From Acidimicrobiia bacterium (lineage in GTDB: Bacteria > Actinomycetota > Acidimicrobiia > Acidimicrobiales > Bin134): a stretch of DNA of 35,443 nucleotides. A program made the position numbers and the translations under genes. The DNA is taken from NCBI GenBank assembly GCA_022827405.1, contig JAJDTA010000061.1, forward strand, positions 1-35,443, in the 5' to 3' direction. Each line of letters starts with the position of its first letter. Position 1 is the first letter of the stretch. Shown here piece by piece: positions 1 to 8,833 of the stretch. The notes below the pieces were generated by a model. It was given only the letters and a program-made list of their open reading frames with translations, was not told the DNA's origin and searched no databases.

Positions 1-196
1 CATCCGCAGCCGGGGCCTCATCATCAGGAGCCGGCGCCTCATCATCAGGAGCCGGCGCCTCATCAGCCGCCGGAGCCTCATCAGCCCCCGGCGCCGCCCC
101 CGGCTCATCATCATCGTCATTGCCACAAGCAGCAACAACCAAGGCAAGAACTGCAAACAGCGCGAGCCAAACCCTCCAATGCTTCTTCTTCAGCAT
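1..196 (-). CDS. Lipoprotein, N-terminal part (probable betaine-type ABC binding protein)
   Basis: The gene runs off the left edge, so only about 65 residues are visible. The start ATG at 196 follows a strong ribosome site (a GGGGAGGG-like run a few bases upstream). The protein begins with lysines, then a hydrophobic stretch ending in a lipobox (VVAAC-GNDDDD), so it is a secreted lipoprotein. After the cysteine comes an acidic Ala/Pro/Asp linker (DEAPAPD repeats). It lies 102 bp after the permease gene of a glycine betaine-type transporter on the same strand, which is where the substrate-binding protein is expected. The binding domain itself lies outside the window, so the assignment is by context only. 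Confidence 0.6.
   Translation of the reverse strand, partial: MLKKKHWRVWLALFAVLALVVAACGNDDDDEPGAAPGADEAPAADEAPAPDDEAPAPDDEAPAAD
16..93. repeat. Tandem 21-bp/18-bp coding repeats
   Basis: Two perfect copies of a 21-bp unit (16-36 and 37-57) are followed by two degenerate 18-bp versions (58-75, 76-93). On the minus strand they encode DEAPAPD/DEAPA-type repeats in the linker of the lipoprotein. The tract is likely to vary in length by slippage. It may continue beyond the edge. Confidence 0.8.
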
Positions 197-298
197 TTTC
201 CCTCCCCTATTTGTTTTCTCCCGCCAAAGGAGAAATGCGCGAAGTTAGCAACCGAAACGCTAGTTGAATGGTTCCCTTAGGACAAGAGGCGCTCTGGG

Positions 299-2632
299 TT
301 ACTCGATGTCGGCCGTGGCTTCTTCCGGCTCCGCTTCGGGCTCATCGACGGCCACGTACACCTGGGAGCGGTCGAACTCCGAGAGCACACTTGCCGTACT
401 GGCCACGAGAAGGATCCCGGCAATCATGGCTAGGAAAGAACCCGCGCCGGTGTTCACCTGGGCATCGGCAACCCTGACTGACGAGGCGATCCAAGTGGTC
501 GGAATCACCAAGAGCGCCACCCCTGTACTGGCAACGACGGCATTCCAGCGCCATCGCCGGCGATAATCGCTCCCAAACACCCCCGATGCCGGCAGCGCAA
601 AGCCGAGACCCAGAGCAGCGAGTCCAACGGCCAGATAGCCGTATCGGGTACCGGTGCCAACAAAGCCGTCGGTCACGACCTTGCCGGTTTGCTTGGCCTC
701 ATTGGCGATCCTGCTGATGTCTTGGGCCAGCTCGGCCGCCCGGGATGGATCGTCCCGGGCCTCTTGGCGCAGAGCTTCGATCTGCGCCTCTGCGACCGGA
801 TCGGGAATGATGCCTGCCCCGACACGGACGTCGAAGAGCCACGCCGAGAACCCGCATATCACGGCCAAGGCCACAACGACGGCAGCTACGCCGATCTGAC
901 CGCGGGAGACTCCGGCCCGCAGCGGCCTGAGCGCGGTATACGGTGCCCGTCTGAGCCAAATCACCGCGCCAATGACAGCAATCGCCGCACCAACCGCCGC
1001 TATCCACGGACCGATGCCTTCGCTATAGGAGGCGTTGGCCCTCGCCGCCGGCGCCCATAGGTAGGCGACGGCCGCGGCCAACGATCCGAAGGCCAACGCC
1101 AACATGCCGTTGGATCTGAACAGGCGGGGCCCTCGACCCGGCCGTCTCAAGTTGCTCACCGCAGAAGCGACAATCAAGAGCGCGAAACCAAGGACGGCTA
1201 TGCCGTAAAACGACCCTCCGGACGCGCTAAGGCCATTGAAGTCACGCCCCTCCAGAGTGTTTGAGAGCCGGGCAATCTCGTCGTCTAGGTCGGCAACAGC
1301 GGCTGCGGCCTCCTCGTCATCGAGACCCTCCGATCCGGCGGCGGCCAGCACGGCCACCCGCTGGCTCTCCAGCTGCCTGATTTCGGCGGCGTTTTCGGCT
1401 GGCGGGCTGGCGCTGGCCGCTTGGAGCTGAACCTCTCCGGGCGATCCCGACGGGTCAACCTCGACGTACTCCCAGCGACCCGTGTCCACTAGGCGGGAGT
1501 AGCCAGAGATCTTGCCCGTGTCGTGCCCCCAAGGCAGGAACACGGCAATGATCGCAATGATCGCCCCAGCCGCGGCGATTGTCAGGCCGCGGCGCTCAGC
1601 CCCAGACAGCGGCGTGGGCTGGCCGCGCGTCTTGGCCACCGCGCCGATGACTGCGGCTTGCGGCAGTAGTGACTCGGGATCCTGGCGATGGGCCCAAGCT
1701 CGGCGAACACGGGTGAACAGGTTCTCGGGATCGCTGTCTTCGGACTGCGAAATGCGATCCAGCACCAAAGCCACGATGTATAGAGCCAAACCGGCCGAGG
1801 CGCCGCCGGCGACATCGAGATTCTGGACGGCCCGAAATACGAGCAAGCCGAGCCCGCCAGCACCCATGATGGCCGCGATTCCCAACATGGAGATCGACAG
1901 CAGCAGCGTCTGGTTGAGCCCGGTCATCACCGCTGGTCGGGCCAGGGGAAGCTGAACGTCGGCTAGTACTCGCCACTCGGGCGCTCCGTAGGCCCGACTG
2001 GCCTCCACCACATCCTCGGGCACTTGACGGATGCCGAGATTGGTCAGGCGTATCAGCGGCGGCACCGCGAACACCATGGTGACCATCGTGGCCGGGACGA
2101 GACCGAGGCTGAAGAAGAAAATGACCGGCAACATGTAGACGAACGGGTGAACCACCTGCATGGCGTCCAGCACCGGGCGAACCGAATTCCACACGCCGTC
2201 GATGCGTCCGCTGAGAATGCCTATAGGAATGCCGATTACCGCGCAGAGCACGACAGCAACCACGATCATGCCCACGGTAAGGGCGGTTTCCTCCCAGTAT
2301 TCGCCGCCCAACAAGCCGCAGAGCGCCAAAAGTCCGGCAACGAATCCGCCGACCTTGACGTTGCGGAGCAGGGTTCCGAACACGAAGATGATGGCGCATA
2401 CGCCGATCCACGGCATGTCGGTGATCTGCCACCAGGGATAGTGGCCAGGACCGTCCACGAAGTTGCGGAACAGAAAATCGAAAGGCCACTCAATGACGCT
2501 GAGCAGCCAGTCGAGGTTGAGCTTGATCCAGTCGACCATTTGGTCGACCCATTCCCCGAAGGGCACCTCCCACTGATCGAGAACCTTGTTGTCGGCGATG
2601 CCGGGAGACTCGGATTGGGCCAGGGTGCTCAC
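299..2632 (-). CDS. Betaine/proline-type ABC permease with large C-terminal membrane extension
   Basis: The protein has 777 residues, against roughly 280-350 for ordinary ProW/OpuAB permeases. Residues about 70-300 form the permease domain, with the EAA-loop signature (VEASRAYGAPEW...QLPLARPAV, about 209-235) that docks on the ATPase. The rest (about 349-752) is an added region of eight predicted membrane helices. It looks like two copies of one plan: helix, Ala/Glu-rich coiled-coil ectodomain (about 410-460 and 610-650), then three helices. The C-terminus is acidic. The GTG start overlaps the ATPase stop by 4 bp (GTGA), so translation is probably coupled. Role: import of a compatible solute such as glycine betaine (inferred from family). 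The role of the extension is unknown. Confidence 0.88.
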   Translation of the reverse strand: MSTLAQSESPGIADNKVLDQWEVPFGEWVDQMVDWIKLNLDWLLSVIEWPFDFLFRNFVDGPGHYPWWQITDMPWIGVCAIIFVFGTLLRNVKVGGFVAGLLALCGLLGGEYWEETALTVGMIVVAVVLCAVIGIPIGILSGRIDGVWNSVRPVLDAMQVVHPFVYMLPVIFFFSLGLVPATMVTMVFAVPPLIRLTNLGIRQVPEDVVEASRAYGAPEWRVLADVQLPLARPAVMTGLNQTLLLSISMLGIAAIMGAGGLGLLVFRAVQNLDVAGGASAGLALYIVALVLDRISQSEDSDPENLFTRVRRAWAHRQDPESLLPQAAVIGAVAKTRGQPTPLSGAERRGLTIAAAGAIIAIIAVFLPWGHDTGKISGYSRLVDTGRWEYVEVDPSGSPGEVQLQAASASPPAENAAEIRQLESQRVAVLAAAGSEGLDDEEAAAAVADLDDEIARLSNTLEGRDFNGLSASGGSFYGIAVLGFALLIVASAVSNLRRPGRGPRLFRSNGMLALAFGSLAAAVAYLWAPAARANASYSEGIGPWIAAVGAAIAVIGAVIWLRRAPYTALRPLRAGVSRGQIGVAAVVVALAVICGFSAWLFDVRVGAGIIPDPVAEAQIEALRQEARDDPSRAAELAQDISRIANEAKQTGKVVTDGFVGTGTRYGYLAVGLAALGLGFALPASGVFGSDYRRRWRWNAVVASTGVALLVIPTTWIASSVRVADAQVNTGAGSFLAMIAGILLVASTASVLSEFDRSQVYVAVDEPEAEPEEATADIE

Positions 2633-3852
2633 AGGAACACCTCTCTCTCGAATCCGTCAATGAGGTTTTCGACCCGGCCCATCTCCTCCATGATGTGACG
2701 GGGGTCAAGGTTCCCGACCAGCACCCCCGATTCGTCGCACACTGCGATGGATAAGCCCCGGCCGGCGGCGGCGTATACCTCGTTGAGCCGGTCATCTGGC
2801 CCACAGCGATCGAAGTCGGTGCGCAGGGCGGAACCCAGATTGGTGGTACCCATGCTCGCGGCCCGGGCGGCGTCTTCAACGGTGAGCAGGTGGGTGGGCG
2901 CCCCGGCGGCATCCAGCACGAACGCACCGATGCGGTCGCCCATCACGCTTAGGGCCTCGGCGATGGTGGCGGTCGCGGCAACCGGCGCCGGCTGCTGCAT
3001 CACCTCGTGGACCTGGATGACCCGGCCCTGGTCCACATCCTGCACGAACTCGGCCACGTACCCGGTGGCCGGCTCGGTGAGAATCTCCTCGGGCGTGCCG
3101 ATCTGCACGACAGCCCCATCCTTCATGATGCACACCCGGTCGCCGATCCGGAGCGCCTCGTTGAGATCGTGGGTGATGAACAAAATGGTCTTTTGAAGTT
3201 CGCTCTGGATCTCCAGCAACTCGTCTTGCATCTGGCGGCGGATCAGCGGATCGAGGGCGCTGAAGGCCTCGTCCATCAGCAGTATTTCGGGGTCCGACGC
3301 TAGTGCTCGAGCCAGGCCCACCCGCTGCTGCATTCCGCCGGAGAGCTCCGACGGCATGTTCTGTGAATAGGCGTCGAGACCCACCAGCGACAGCGCCCGC
3401 ATAGCCGCTTCATTGCGGGCGGCCTTGTCCACGCGCTGGACCTTGAGGCCATAGCTCACGTTGTCGATGACGTTGCGGTGCGGGAACAGCGCGAAGTGCT
3501 GGAAGACCATCCCCATCTGGCTCCGGCGGAAAGCCTGGAGCTCCGAGCCATCGAGGGTCTGCACGTCGGTGCCTTCGACCGTGACGGTGCCTGCGGTGAT
3601 GTCGTGGAGCTTGTTGACGGTGCGGATGGCCGTGGACTTGCCCGACCCGGACAAGCCCATTACTACGAAGATCTCGCCTCTGGGCACCGAGAAGGAAACA
3701 TCGTGAAGGCCCACCACATGGCCGGTCTCGGCCTGGACTTCGTCTTTGCCCATTCCGGAGCTGGCCAGTTCGAAGGCACGGCCCCGGGGCTGGGGACCGA
3801 AGATCTTGTAGACGCCGTCCAGCACGATGATGTCATCGCCCACCTGTGCCAT
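2629..3852 (-). CDS. Glycine betaine/proline-type ABC transporter ATPase with CBS domains
   Basis: This 407-residue protein is the ATP-hydrolysing subunit of a ProV/OpuAA-type importer. It has Walker A GLSGSGKS (66-73), signature LSGGMQQ (170-176), Walker B ILLMDE (190-195) and the switch His228. The family-typical FQHFALFPHR segment is at 117-126. Two CBS repeats follow (about 283-395); in this family they sense ionic strength or nucleotides. I place the start at the ATG at 3852 because a GGAGGA ribosome site lies just upstream and the sequence begins MAQVGDDIIVLDGV as in homologues. An in-frame extension to 4191 is Pro/Arg-rich and overlaps the rhomboid-like gene, so it is not credible. The stop overlaps the permease start. 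Confidence 0.92.
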   Translation of the reverse strand: MAQVGDDIIVLDGVYKIFGPQPRGRAFELASSGMGKDEVQAETGHVVGLHDVSFSVPRGEIFVVMGLSGSGKSTAIRTVNKLHDITAGTVTVEGTDVQTLDGSELQAFRRSQMGMVFQHFALFPHRNVIDNVSYGLKVQRVDKAARNEAAMRALSLVGLDAYSQNMPSELSGGMQQRVGLARALASDPEILLMDEAFSALDPLIRRQMQDELLEIQSELQKTILFITHDLNEALRIGDRVCIMKDGAVVQIGTPEEILTEPATGYVAEFVQDVDQGRVIQVHEVMQQPAPVAATATIAEALSVMGDRIGAFVLDAAGAPTHLLTVEDAARAASMGTTNLGSALRTDFDRCGPDDRLNEVYAAAGRGLSIAVCDESGVLVGNLDPRHIMEEMGRVENLIDGFEREVFL

Positions 3853-3944
3853 AGGACTCCTCCCACCAGCCGACGCCCATTTACCGTAGTGGGTTGGGCC
3901 AAACGGTGCCGCCAAACGGTTGCGACGGCGGTTGCGGGGGTTGA

Positions 3945-4829
3945 TTACCGGCGGCGGCGGAGGCGGCGGGCGTGGGCCTCGAGCTGCTTGCGCTGCTTGC
4001 GGGTGAGGCTGTCGAGGCCTTGGCTGGCCACCTGATCGAGCAGGGCGTCCATCTCGGGAGTGACGCTCTCGTCTCGCACGGGGACCGCCCGGAGGTGGTC
4101 GCCCCTTCGGGACCGTCGACGAGACCTCGAGGGCCGGTCGCGGGCCGACGATTGACCGGAGCTTGAAGCCAACGACAGCTTGGGGATCCACGTGAGGTTG
4201 GTGGCATAGCCGAAGGCCCGAATGCCGAGAAGGGCCACCGCAACGGTGCAGGCCAGCAGGATCAAGGCGTACTCGTCGCGATCGCTCAGCGCCTGCAACA
4301 CGTCGAGGCCCACAATGACCACCGCGATCACCCAGCCGGGAATGCCGGGCCAGAAACGGGCGTGGGAGTACTGGGCGGCAAATGCCACCAGCACGCCCAC
4401 CTCTACCAGCCGCAGACCGCCGACGCCGCCGGTGATGCCGGCGATGGCCTCCAGCCCGGTGACCATCAGCGCGGGGATGATGGTGAGCAGAATCAGAAAC
4501 CAGGCAAACCGAATACGACCAAGGAGCATTTCCAGCTGGGACCCCAGCATGTAGAAGATGGCGAACAAGATGATCGTCCAGAAGTCGGGCTCATTGGGGA
4601 CCGGCCAGGTGACCAGTCGCCAAATCTCCCCTTCCAGCACGCTGCCGAATGAGAAGTCCCTCGAAACGAGCACCAAGTGCTTGAAAATCGGCCCATAGCG
4701 GCCCTCTATTCCCCAGATGATCATTGAGACCACGCCGAGGCCGACGACGAAGGCCGTGGTGGAGACGGCGAAGCCCCCGATGCGGAACCAGGGGTCGTCG
4801 CTGTAGCCGAAGCGTCGGGACGAGTACAT
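3945..4829 (-). CDS. Rhomboid-like membrane protein without catalytic residues
   Basis: The protein has 294 residues. The rhomboid hallmark GEIWRLVTWP (67-76) lies between the first two helices, and about six membrane segments follow up to residue 205. The GxSG serine motif expected after the fourth helix is replaced by GITGGVGGL (131-139), and no GxxxH helix follows, so the protein should not be a protease. The C-terminal tail (about 220-294) is very basic, with the ending seen in actinobacterial rhomboid homologues (MDALLDQVASQGLDSLTRKQ). It starts 2 bp after the sulfatase stop and is therefore co-transcribed with it. Function unknown; a membrane chaperone or adaptor role would fit other pseudorhomboids (inference). 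Confidence 0.7.
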   Translation of the reverse strand: MYSSRRFGYSDDPWFRIGGFAVSTTAFVVGLGVVSMIIWGIEGRYGPIFKHLVLVSRDFSFGSVLEGEIWRLVTWPVPNEPDFWTIILFAIFYMLGSQLEMLLGRIRFAWFLILLTIIPALMVTGLEAIAGITGGVGGLRLVEVGVLVAFAAQYSHARFWPGIPGWVIAVVIVGLDVLQALSDRDEYALILLACTVAVALLGIRAFGYATNLTWIPKLSLASSSGQSSARDRPSRSRRRSRRGDHLRAVPVRDESVTPEMDALLDQVASQGLDSLTRKQRKQLEAHARRLRRRR

Positions 4830-4831
4830 GG

Positions 4832-7102
4832 CTATTGGTGGCGCATGGCGTGGGCCATCTCGGCGTCGAAGTCGAAGGGAGGCAGCGGGCCGGTCTCGAT
4901 GGTCAATGATGCCATGGCTTCGGGTGCCTCGAACGGCGGCTCATAGTCGTCGCAGACCGGGAATGGCCGGCCGTAGCCCACCGTGAGGAAGGCGCCGTCG
5001 GGGGCCCAGTTGGTGGGCAACGGCACCGGTTGGGAACCTCGACCTATCTCGGTGTCGTCGGCGGTGAGCGTCACCGTGAACAGGCCGCCGTCGGCCGGGT
5101 CCACCACCGCCCCCATGAAGCGGGCCCCGGTGGGGGCGGGGGCGGTGGCCCGGTATTCCCGACCGTGAACCACGGCCACCCAGCGAAGCTCGCCGTCGGC
5201 CAAGAACAGCGCCCAGCCGGCAATCCAATCGCCTTGCTCGCAGATGACGCCGGTGGCACCCTCGGGCAAGCCGTCGGGGAAGGCGGCCACCGCCCGGTAG
5301 CCGCCGAACTGCAATGGCCCGGAGGCCTCGTGCACCTTGTCGCCGGGCACCAGGTCGTAGCGGGACCGCAGCGACATCCAGGGGGCGTACATGTGGGCGA
5401 TGCGGTTGACCGCGGTGTCGTCGAGGGGCAGCACGCCGTTGCGGTCGGCTTCAGCGTCCCACAACTCGATCATCTCGGCCAGCTTCTCGGGGTGGGTGGC
5501 GGCCAGGTTGTGCGACTCGGTGGGGTCGGCCACGGTGTCGAACAGCTCCCACTGGTCTTCAGCGAAGTCGTGGCTGCCGATGATGGCGTCGCGCTCGGCG
5601 GCGGTGAGCTGGTTGACGTGGTTGGTGACCGCTTTCCACCCCTCGTGGTACATGGCCCGGCTCCCCCAGCACTCGTAGTACTGGCTGGTGCGGGCCGCCT
5701 CGGGATCATCGTCTTCCAGGATCTGCCGCATGCTGACGCCGTCGAACGACATCTGCTCCACTCCGCCGAATTCGGCCGGGGGCTGCACTCCCGCTAAGTC
5801 CAAAATGGTGGGCATCACGTCGGTGACGTGGGAGTACTGGTGGCGCAGTTCACCCCGCGCCGCAATCCCGCCGGGCCACGACAAAATCAACGGGTCGCGC
5901 ACACCGCCCTCGAAGGTGTACCGCTTCCACCGCCGGAAGGGGGTGTTGCCGGCCAGGGCCCACCCCCAGGGGTAGTGACCGGAGGAGCGGAACCCGCCTA
6001 GGTCGTCGTAGTGGGACAACTCCAGGTCGAGGTCGTCAGCTTCGTCGCTGATGTAGTGGCGGATCTGGTTCCAGCTGCCGTTGGGACCGCCCTCGGCCGA
6101 TGTCCCGTTGTCGGAGATCAGCGCCACCACGGTGGTGTCGGCCTGCCCGGTTGACTCCAGGTAGTCGAGCACTCGGCCGATGTGGTGGTCGGCGTGGCTC
6201 AAGAACCCGGCGTACACCTCCATCATGCGGGCATACAGCCGCTGGCGGTCGGCGTCGATGTTGTCCCAGGGCTCGACCCATTCGGGCCGCTCCGACAAAT
6301 CCACATCGGGCGGGATGACCCCCATGTCCTGCTGGCGGGCCAGCACTTCTTCGCGCCACGCGTCCCAGCCCCGGTCGAAGCGCCCGGCGTAGCGGTCGAT
6401 CCACTCCGGGGGCGCCTGATGGGGGGCGTGGGGGGTGCCGGTGGCGTACCACATCATGAATGGCCGATTGGGGTCAGCGAGCCGCAGACCCCGCAGGTAG
6501 TCGATGGCCTGATCGGCCAGGTCGGCATCGAGGTGATACCCCTCCTCGGGGGTGGCCGGAGGCTCGATGTAGGTCTGGTCGCGGATGAGCTGGGGGGTCC
6601 ACTGGTTCGTCTCGCCGTTGAGGAACCCGTAGTAGTGGTCGAAACCCACCCCGGTGGGCCAAGTGTGATACGGCCCGGCGGCTCGCTGGTCGCGGGGCGT
6701 CAGGTGCCATTTCCCCACCGCGTAGGTGGCCCAGCCCTCCGCCCCCAGATATTGGGCCAGGGTTCCGGCCGAGTCGGGGATCTGGCCGTTGTAGCCGGGG
6801 AAGTTGACGGGCATGTCGGTGAGCATCCCCACCCCCACCCGGTGGTGATTTCGCCCGGTGAGCAGGCAGGCCCGGGTGGGCGAGCACACTGCGGTGGTGT
6901 GGAAGTTGGTGAACCGCAAACCGCGGGCCGCCAACCGGTCGAGGTTAGGGGTGTCGATGTCAGATCCGTAGCACCCCAGCTGGGCGAAGCCCAGATCGTC
7001 CAGCACGATCACCAGCACATTGGGGGCATCGGGATCGTAGGGCCGCGCCACCGGCGGCGACGTGGACTCAGCCAGGGTGAGCCCAATGCGATGTTCCGTC
7101 AT
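4832..7102 (-). CDS. Arylsulfatase (formylglycine type, cytoplasmic)
   Basis: This 756-residue type I sulfatase hydrolyses organic sulfate esters. All expected active-site parts are visible: metal ligands D35/D36, the CxPxR signature with C73 (converted to formylglycine) and R77 in CSPTRACLLTGR, the GKWHL motif (K131, H133), H225, and D331-N332 (SDNGTSAEGG). The C-terminal half carries the additional domain found in the long actinobacterial and pseudomonad arylsulfatases. No signal peptide precedes the catalytic domain, so the enzyme acts in the cytoplasm and its substrate must be imported. The formylglycine-generating enzyme is not in the window. The gene lies 25 bp after the monooxygenase gene and next to a P450, which suggests desulfation of a hydrophobic sulfate ester before or after oxidation. 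Confidence 0.93.
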   Translation of the reverse strand: MTEHRIGLTLAESTSPPVARPYDPDAPNVLVIVLDDLGFAQLGCYGSDIDTPNLDRLAARGLRFTNFHTTAVCSPTRACLLTGRNHHRVGVGMLTDMPVNFPGYNGQIPDSAGTLAQYLGAEGWATYAVGKWHLTPRDQRAAGPYHTWPTGVGFDHYYGFLNGETNQWTPQLIRDQTYIEPPATPEEGYHLDADLADQAIDYLRGLRLADPNRPFMMWYATGTPHAPHQAPPEWIDRYAGRFDRGWDAWREEVLARQQDMGVIPPDVDLSERPEWVEPWDNIDADRQRLYARMMEVYAGFLSHADHHIGRVLDYLESTGQADTTVVALISDNGTSAEGGPNGSWNQIRHYISDEADDLDLELSHYDDLGGFRSSGHYPWGWALAGNTPFRRWKRYTFEGGVRDPLILSWPGGIAARGELRHQYSHVTDVMPTILDLAGVQPPAEFGGVEQMSFDGVSMRQILEDDDPEAARTSQYYECWGSRAMYHEGWKAVTNHVNQLTAAERDAIIGSHDFAEDQWELFDTVADPTESHNLAATHPEKLAEMIELWDAEADRNGVLPLDDTAVNRIAHMYAPWMSLRSRYDLVPGDKVHEASGPLQFGGYRAVAAFPDGLPEGATGVICEQGDWIAGWALFLADGELRWVAVVHGREYRATAPAPTGARFMGAVVDPADGGLFTVTLTADDTEIGRGSQPVPLPTNWAPDGAFLTVGYGRPFPVCDDYEPPFEAPEAMASLTIETGPLPPFDFDAEMAHAMRHQ

Positions 7103-7127
7103 GGGGTCAGAAGATAGGCGATAGCCG

Positions 7128-8789
7128 TTAGCGGGTGAGGGCGAACCCCTCGTAGCCGGCGGCGGCTATCTGCTCGCACTTCTCGGCGTAGTCGGGGAAG
7201 CCGGGCAGGGGCATGAACACCCTCGTCTTGCCGGGGATGTTGGCGCCCAGATACCAGGAATTACAGGTGGGGTACAGCGTGTAGCTGGCCACCAGGTTCA
7301 CGTGGTCCACCCACGCTTCGGTGGCCTCCTCGGTGGCCTCGATGTGGGTGTGGCCGTTGGCCCGCATGTGGTCGATGCAGTTGCCGATCCAGTCCACGTG
7401 CTGTTCGATGCACACGATCATGTTGGCCAGCACCGAGGGGCTGCCCGGGCCGGTGATGGTGAACATGTTGGGGAATTCGGGCACACCAAGGCCCAGGTAG
7501 GTGCGGGGTCCGGCGTACCACTGCTCGGCCAGCGGAAGCCCGCCTCGTCCTTGGATATTGATGCGGAGCAGCGAGCCGGTCATGGCGTCGTAGCCGGTGG
7601 CGAACACGATCACGTCCAGGTCGTAGTGGGTGCCGTCGGTGAGCCGCACGCCGTCGGGGGTGATCTCGTTTATGACGTTCTCGCTGATGTCCACCAGGGT
7701 GACGTTGTCGCGGTTGAAGGTGACGAAGTAGTCGGTGTCGAGCACCAGGCGCTTGCACCCGATATAAGTGGTGGGGATGAGCCGCTCGGCCACCTCGGGG
7801 TCTGTGACCGTCTCGCGGATCTTCTCCTTTACGAAGTCGGCCGCGACGTGGTTGGCCTCCGGCGTGCGGGCGATGTCCGAATAGGCGCCGAGGAAGGCGA
7901 AACCGCCGATCTCCCAACGGGCTTCAAACTCCTTGAACGCCTCCTCGACCTCGACGTCGAGCACCGAGCCCTCGTTCCAGTCGAAGCGGGCCCCGAGGGC
8001 GCCCTGCTGGGTCTTGTTCTGCTCCCGGAGCCGGTGATAGTCGGCCTTGACCTCGGCCTGCTCCACCGGGTCGAGGGGATGGTTGCGGGCCGGGATGGCG
8101 TACTGCGGGGTGCGCTGGAACACGGTGAGGTGCTCGGCGGTCTCGGCGATCACCGGAATGGCCTGGATGCCCGACGACCCGGTGCCGATGATCCCGACCC
8201 GCTTGCCAGCAAAGTCGATCCCCTCTTTGGGGTAGCGGCCGGTGTGGCACACCTCGCCCCGGAATGTGTCGATGCCGGCAATGTCGGGCACATTGGACGA
8301 CGAGAGACAGCCCACCGCGGTGATGAGGTATTGAGCGGTGACGTGGTCGGTCTCGTCTTGGTTGGGCGCGTGGTTGTGGTCGATGTGGTTGACGGCGGGC
8401 GCGCTGCTGACATGCCAGTGTCCGGTGTCGTCGTTGTACGCGGCTTTGGTGACCATGGTGTTGAACTGGATGTCCGGGTACAGGTCGTAGCGCTCGGCCA
8501 CGTGCTGGGCATAGCGGAGGATCTCGGGCTGGCCGGGATAGCGCTCGGTCCACTCCCATTCCTGCTCTAGTTCGGGGTCGAAGCTGTAGCAGTACTCTAG
8601 GCTCTCCACGTCGCAGCGGGCACCGGGATAGCGGTTCCAGTACCACGTGCCGCCCACATCGTCGCCCCGCTCGTACACCTGGGCGGTCAAGCCCAGTTGG
8701 CGGAGCTTGTAGAGCATGTACATGCCCGCGAAGCCGGCGCCGATGACCACGGCGTCGTAGTGAACAGGGGTGTTGTGATTGGTGCTCAT
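7128..8789 (-). CDS. Flavin-containing monooxygenase, Baeyer-Villiger type
   Basis: This 553-residue class B flavoprotein inserts oxygen next to ketones using FAD and NADPH. It shows the FAD Rossmann motif GAGFAG (17-22), the conserved GGTWYWNRYPGARCD segment (46-60), the Baeyer-Villiger fingerprint region FRGEVCHTGRYP (176-187) and the NADPH motif GTGSSG (202-207). The fingerprint has Tyr186 where Trp is usual. A His/Asp/Asn-rich loop (about 132-149) is inserted before the fingerprint. The sequence resembles cyclohexanone and steroid monooxygenases in general layout. It is flanked on the same strand by a P450 (44 bp upstream) and the sulfatase, so all three probably act on one substrate. The exact substrate cannot be read from the sequence. 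Confidence 0.9.
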   Translation of the reverse strand: MSTNHNTPVHYDAVVIGAGFAGMYMLYKLRQLGLTAQVYERGDDVGGTWYWNRYPGARCDVESLEYCYSFDPELEQEWEWTERYPGQPEILRYAQHVAERYDLYPDIQFNTMVTKAAYNDDTGHWHVSSAPAVNHIDHNHAPNQDETDHVTAQYLITAVGCLSSSNVPDIAGIDTFRGEVCHTGRYPKEGIDFAGKRVGIIGTGSSGIQAIPVIAETAEHLTVFQRTPQYAIPARNHPLDPVEQAEVKADYHRLREQNKTQQGALGARFDWNEGSVLDVEVEEAFKEFEARWEIGGFAFLGAYSDIARTPEANHVAADFVKEKIRETVTDPEVAERLIPTTYIGCKRLVLDTDYFVTFNRDNVTLVDISENVINEITPDGVRLTDGTHYDLDVIVFATGYDAMTGSLLRINIQGRGGLPLAEQWYAGPRTYLGLGVPEFPNMFTITGPGSPSVLANMIVCIEQHVDWIGNCIDHMRANGHTHIEATEEATEAWVDHVNLVASYTLYPTCNSWYLGANIPGKTRVFMPLPGFPDYAEKCEQIAAAGYEGFALTR

Positions 8790-8833
8790 GGTGATTTCAG
8801 TTGTGGGTTTGGTCTGGGACTCAGGGTTTGGGC

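Noticed and set aside
3853-4191. In-frame N-terminal extension of the ABC ATPase
   Set aside because: The extension is Pro/Arg-rich, has no family similarity and runs into the rhomboid-like gene. The ATG at 3852 has a good ribosome site and gives the normal N-terminus.
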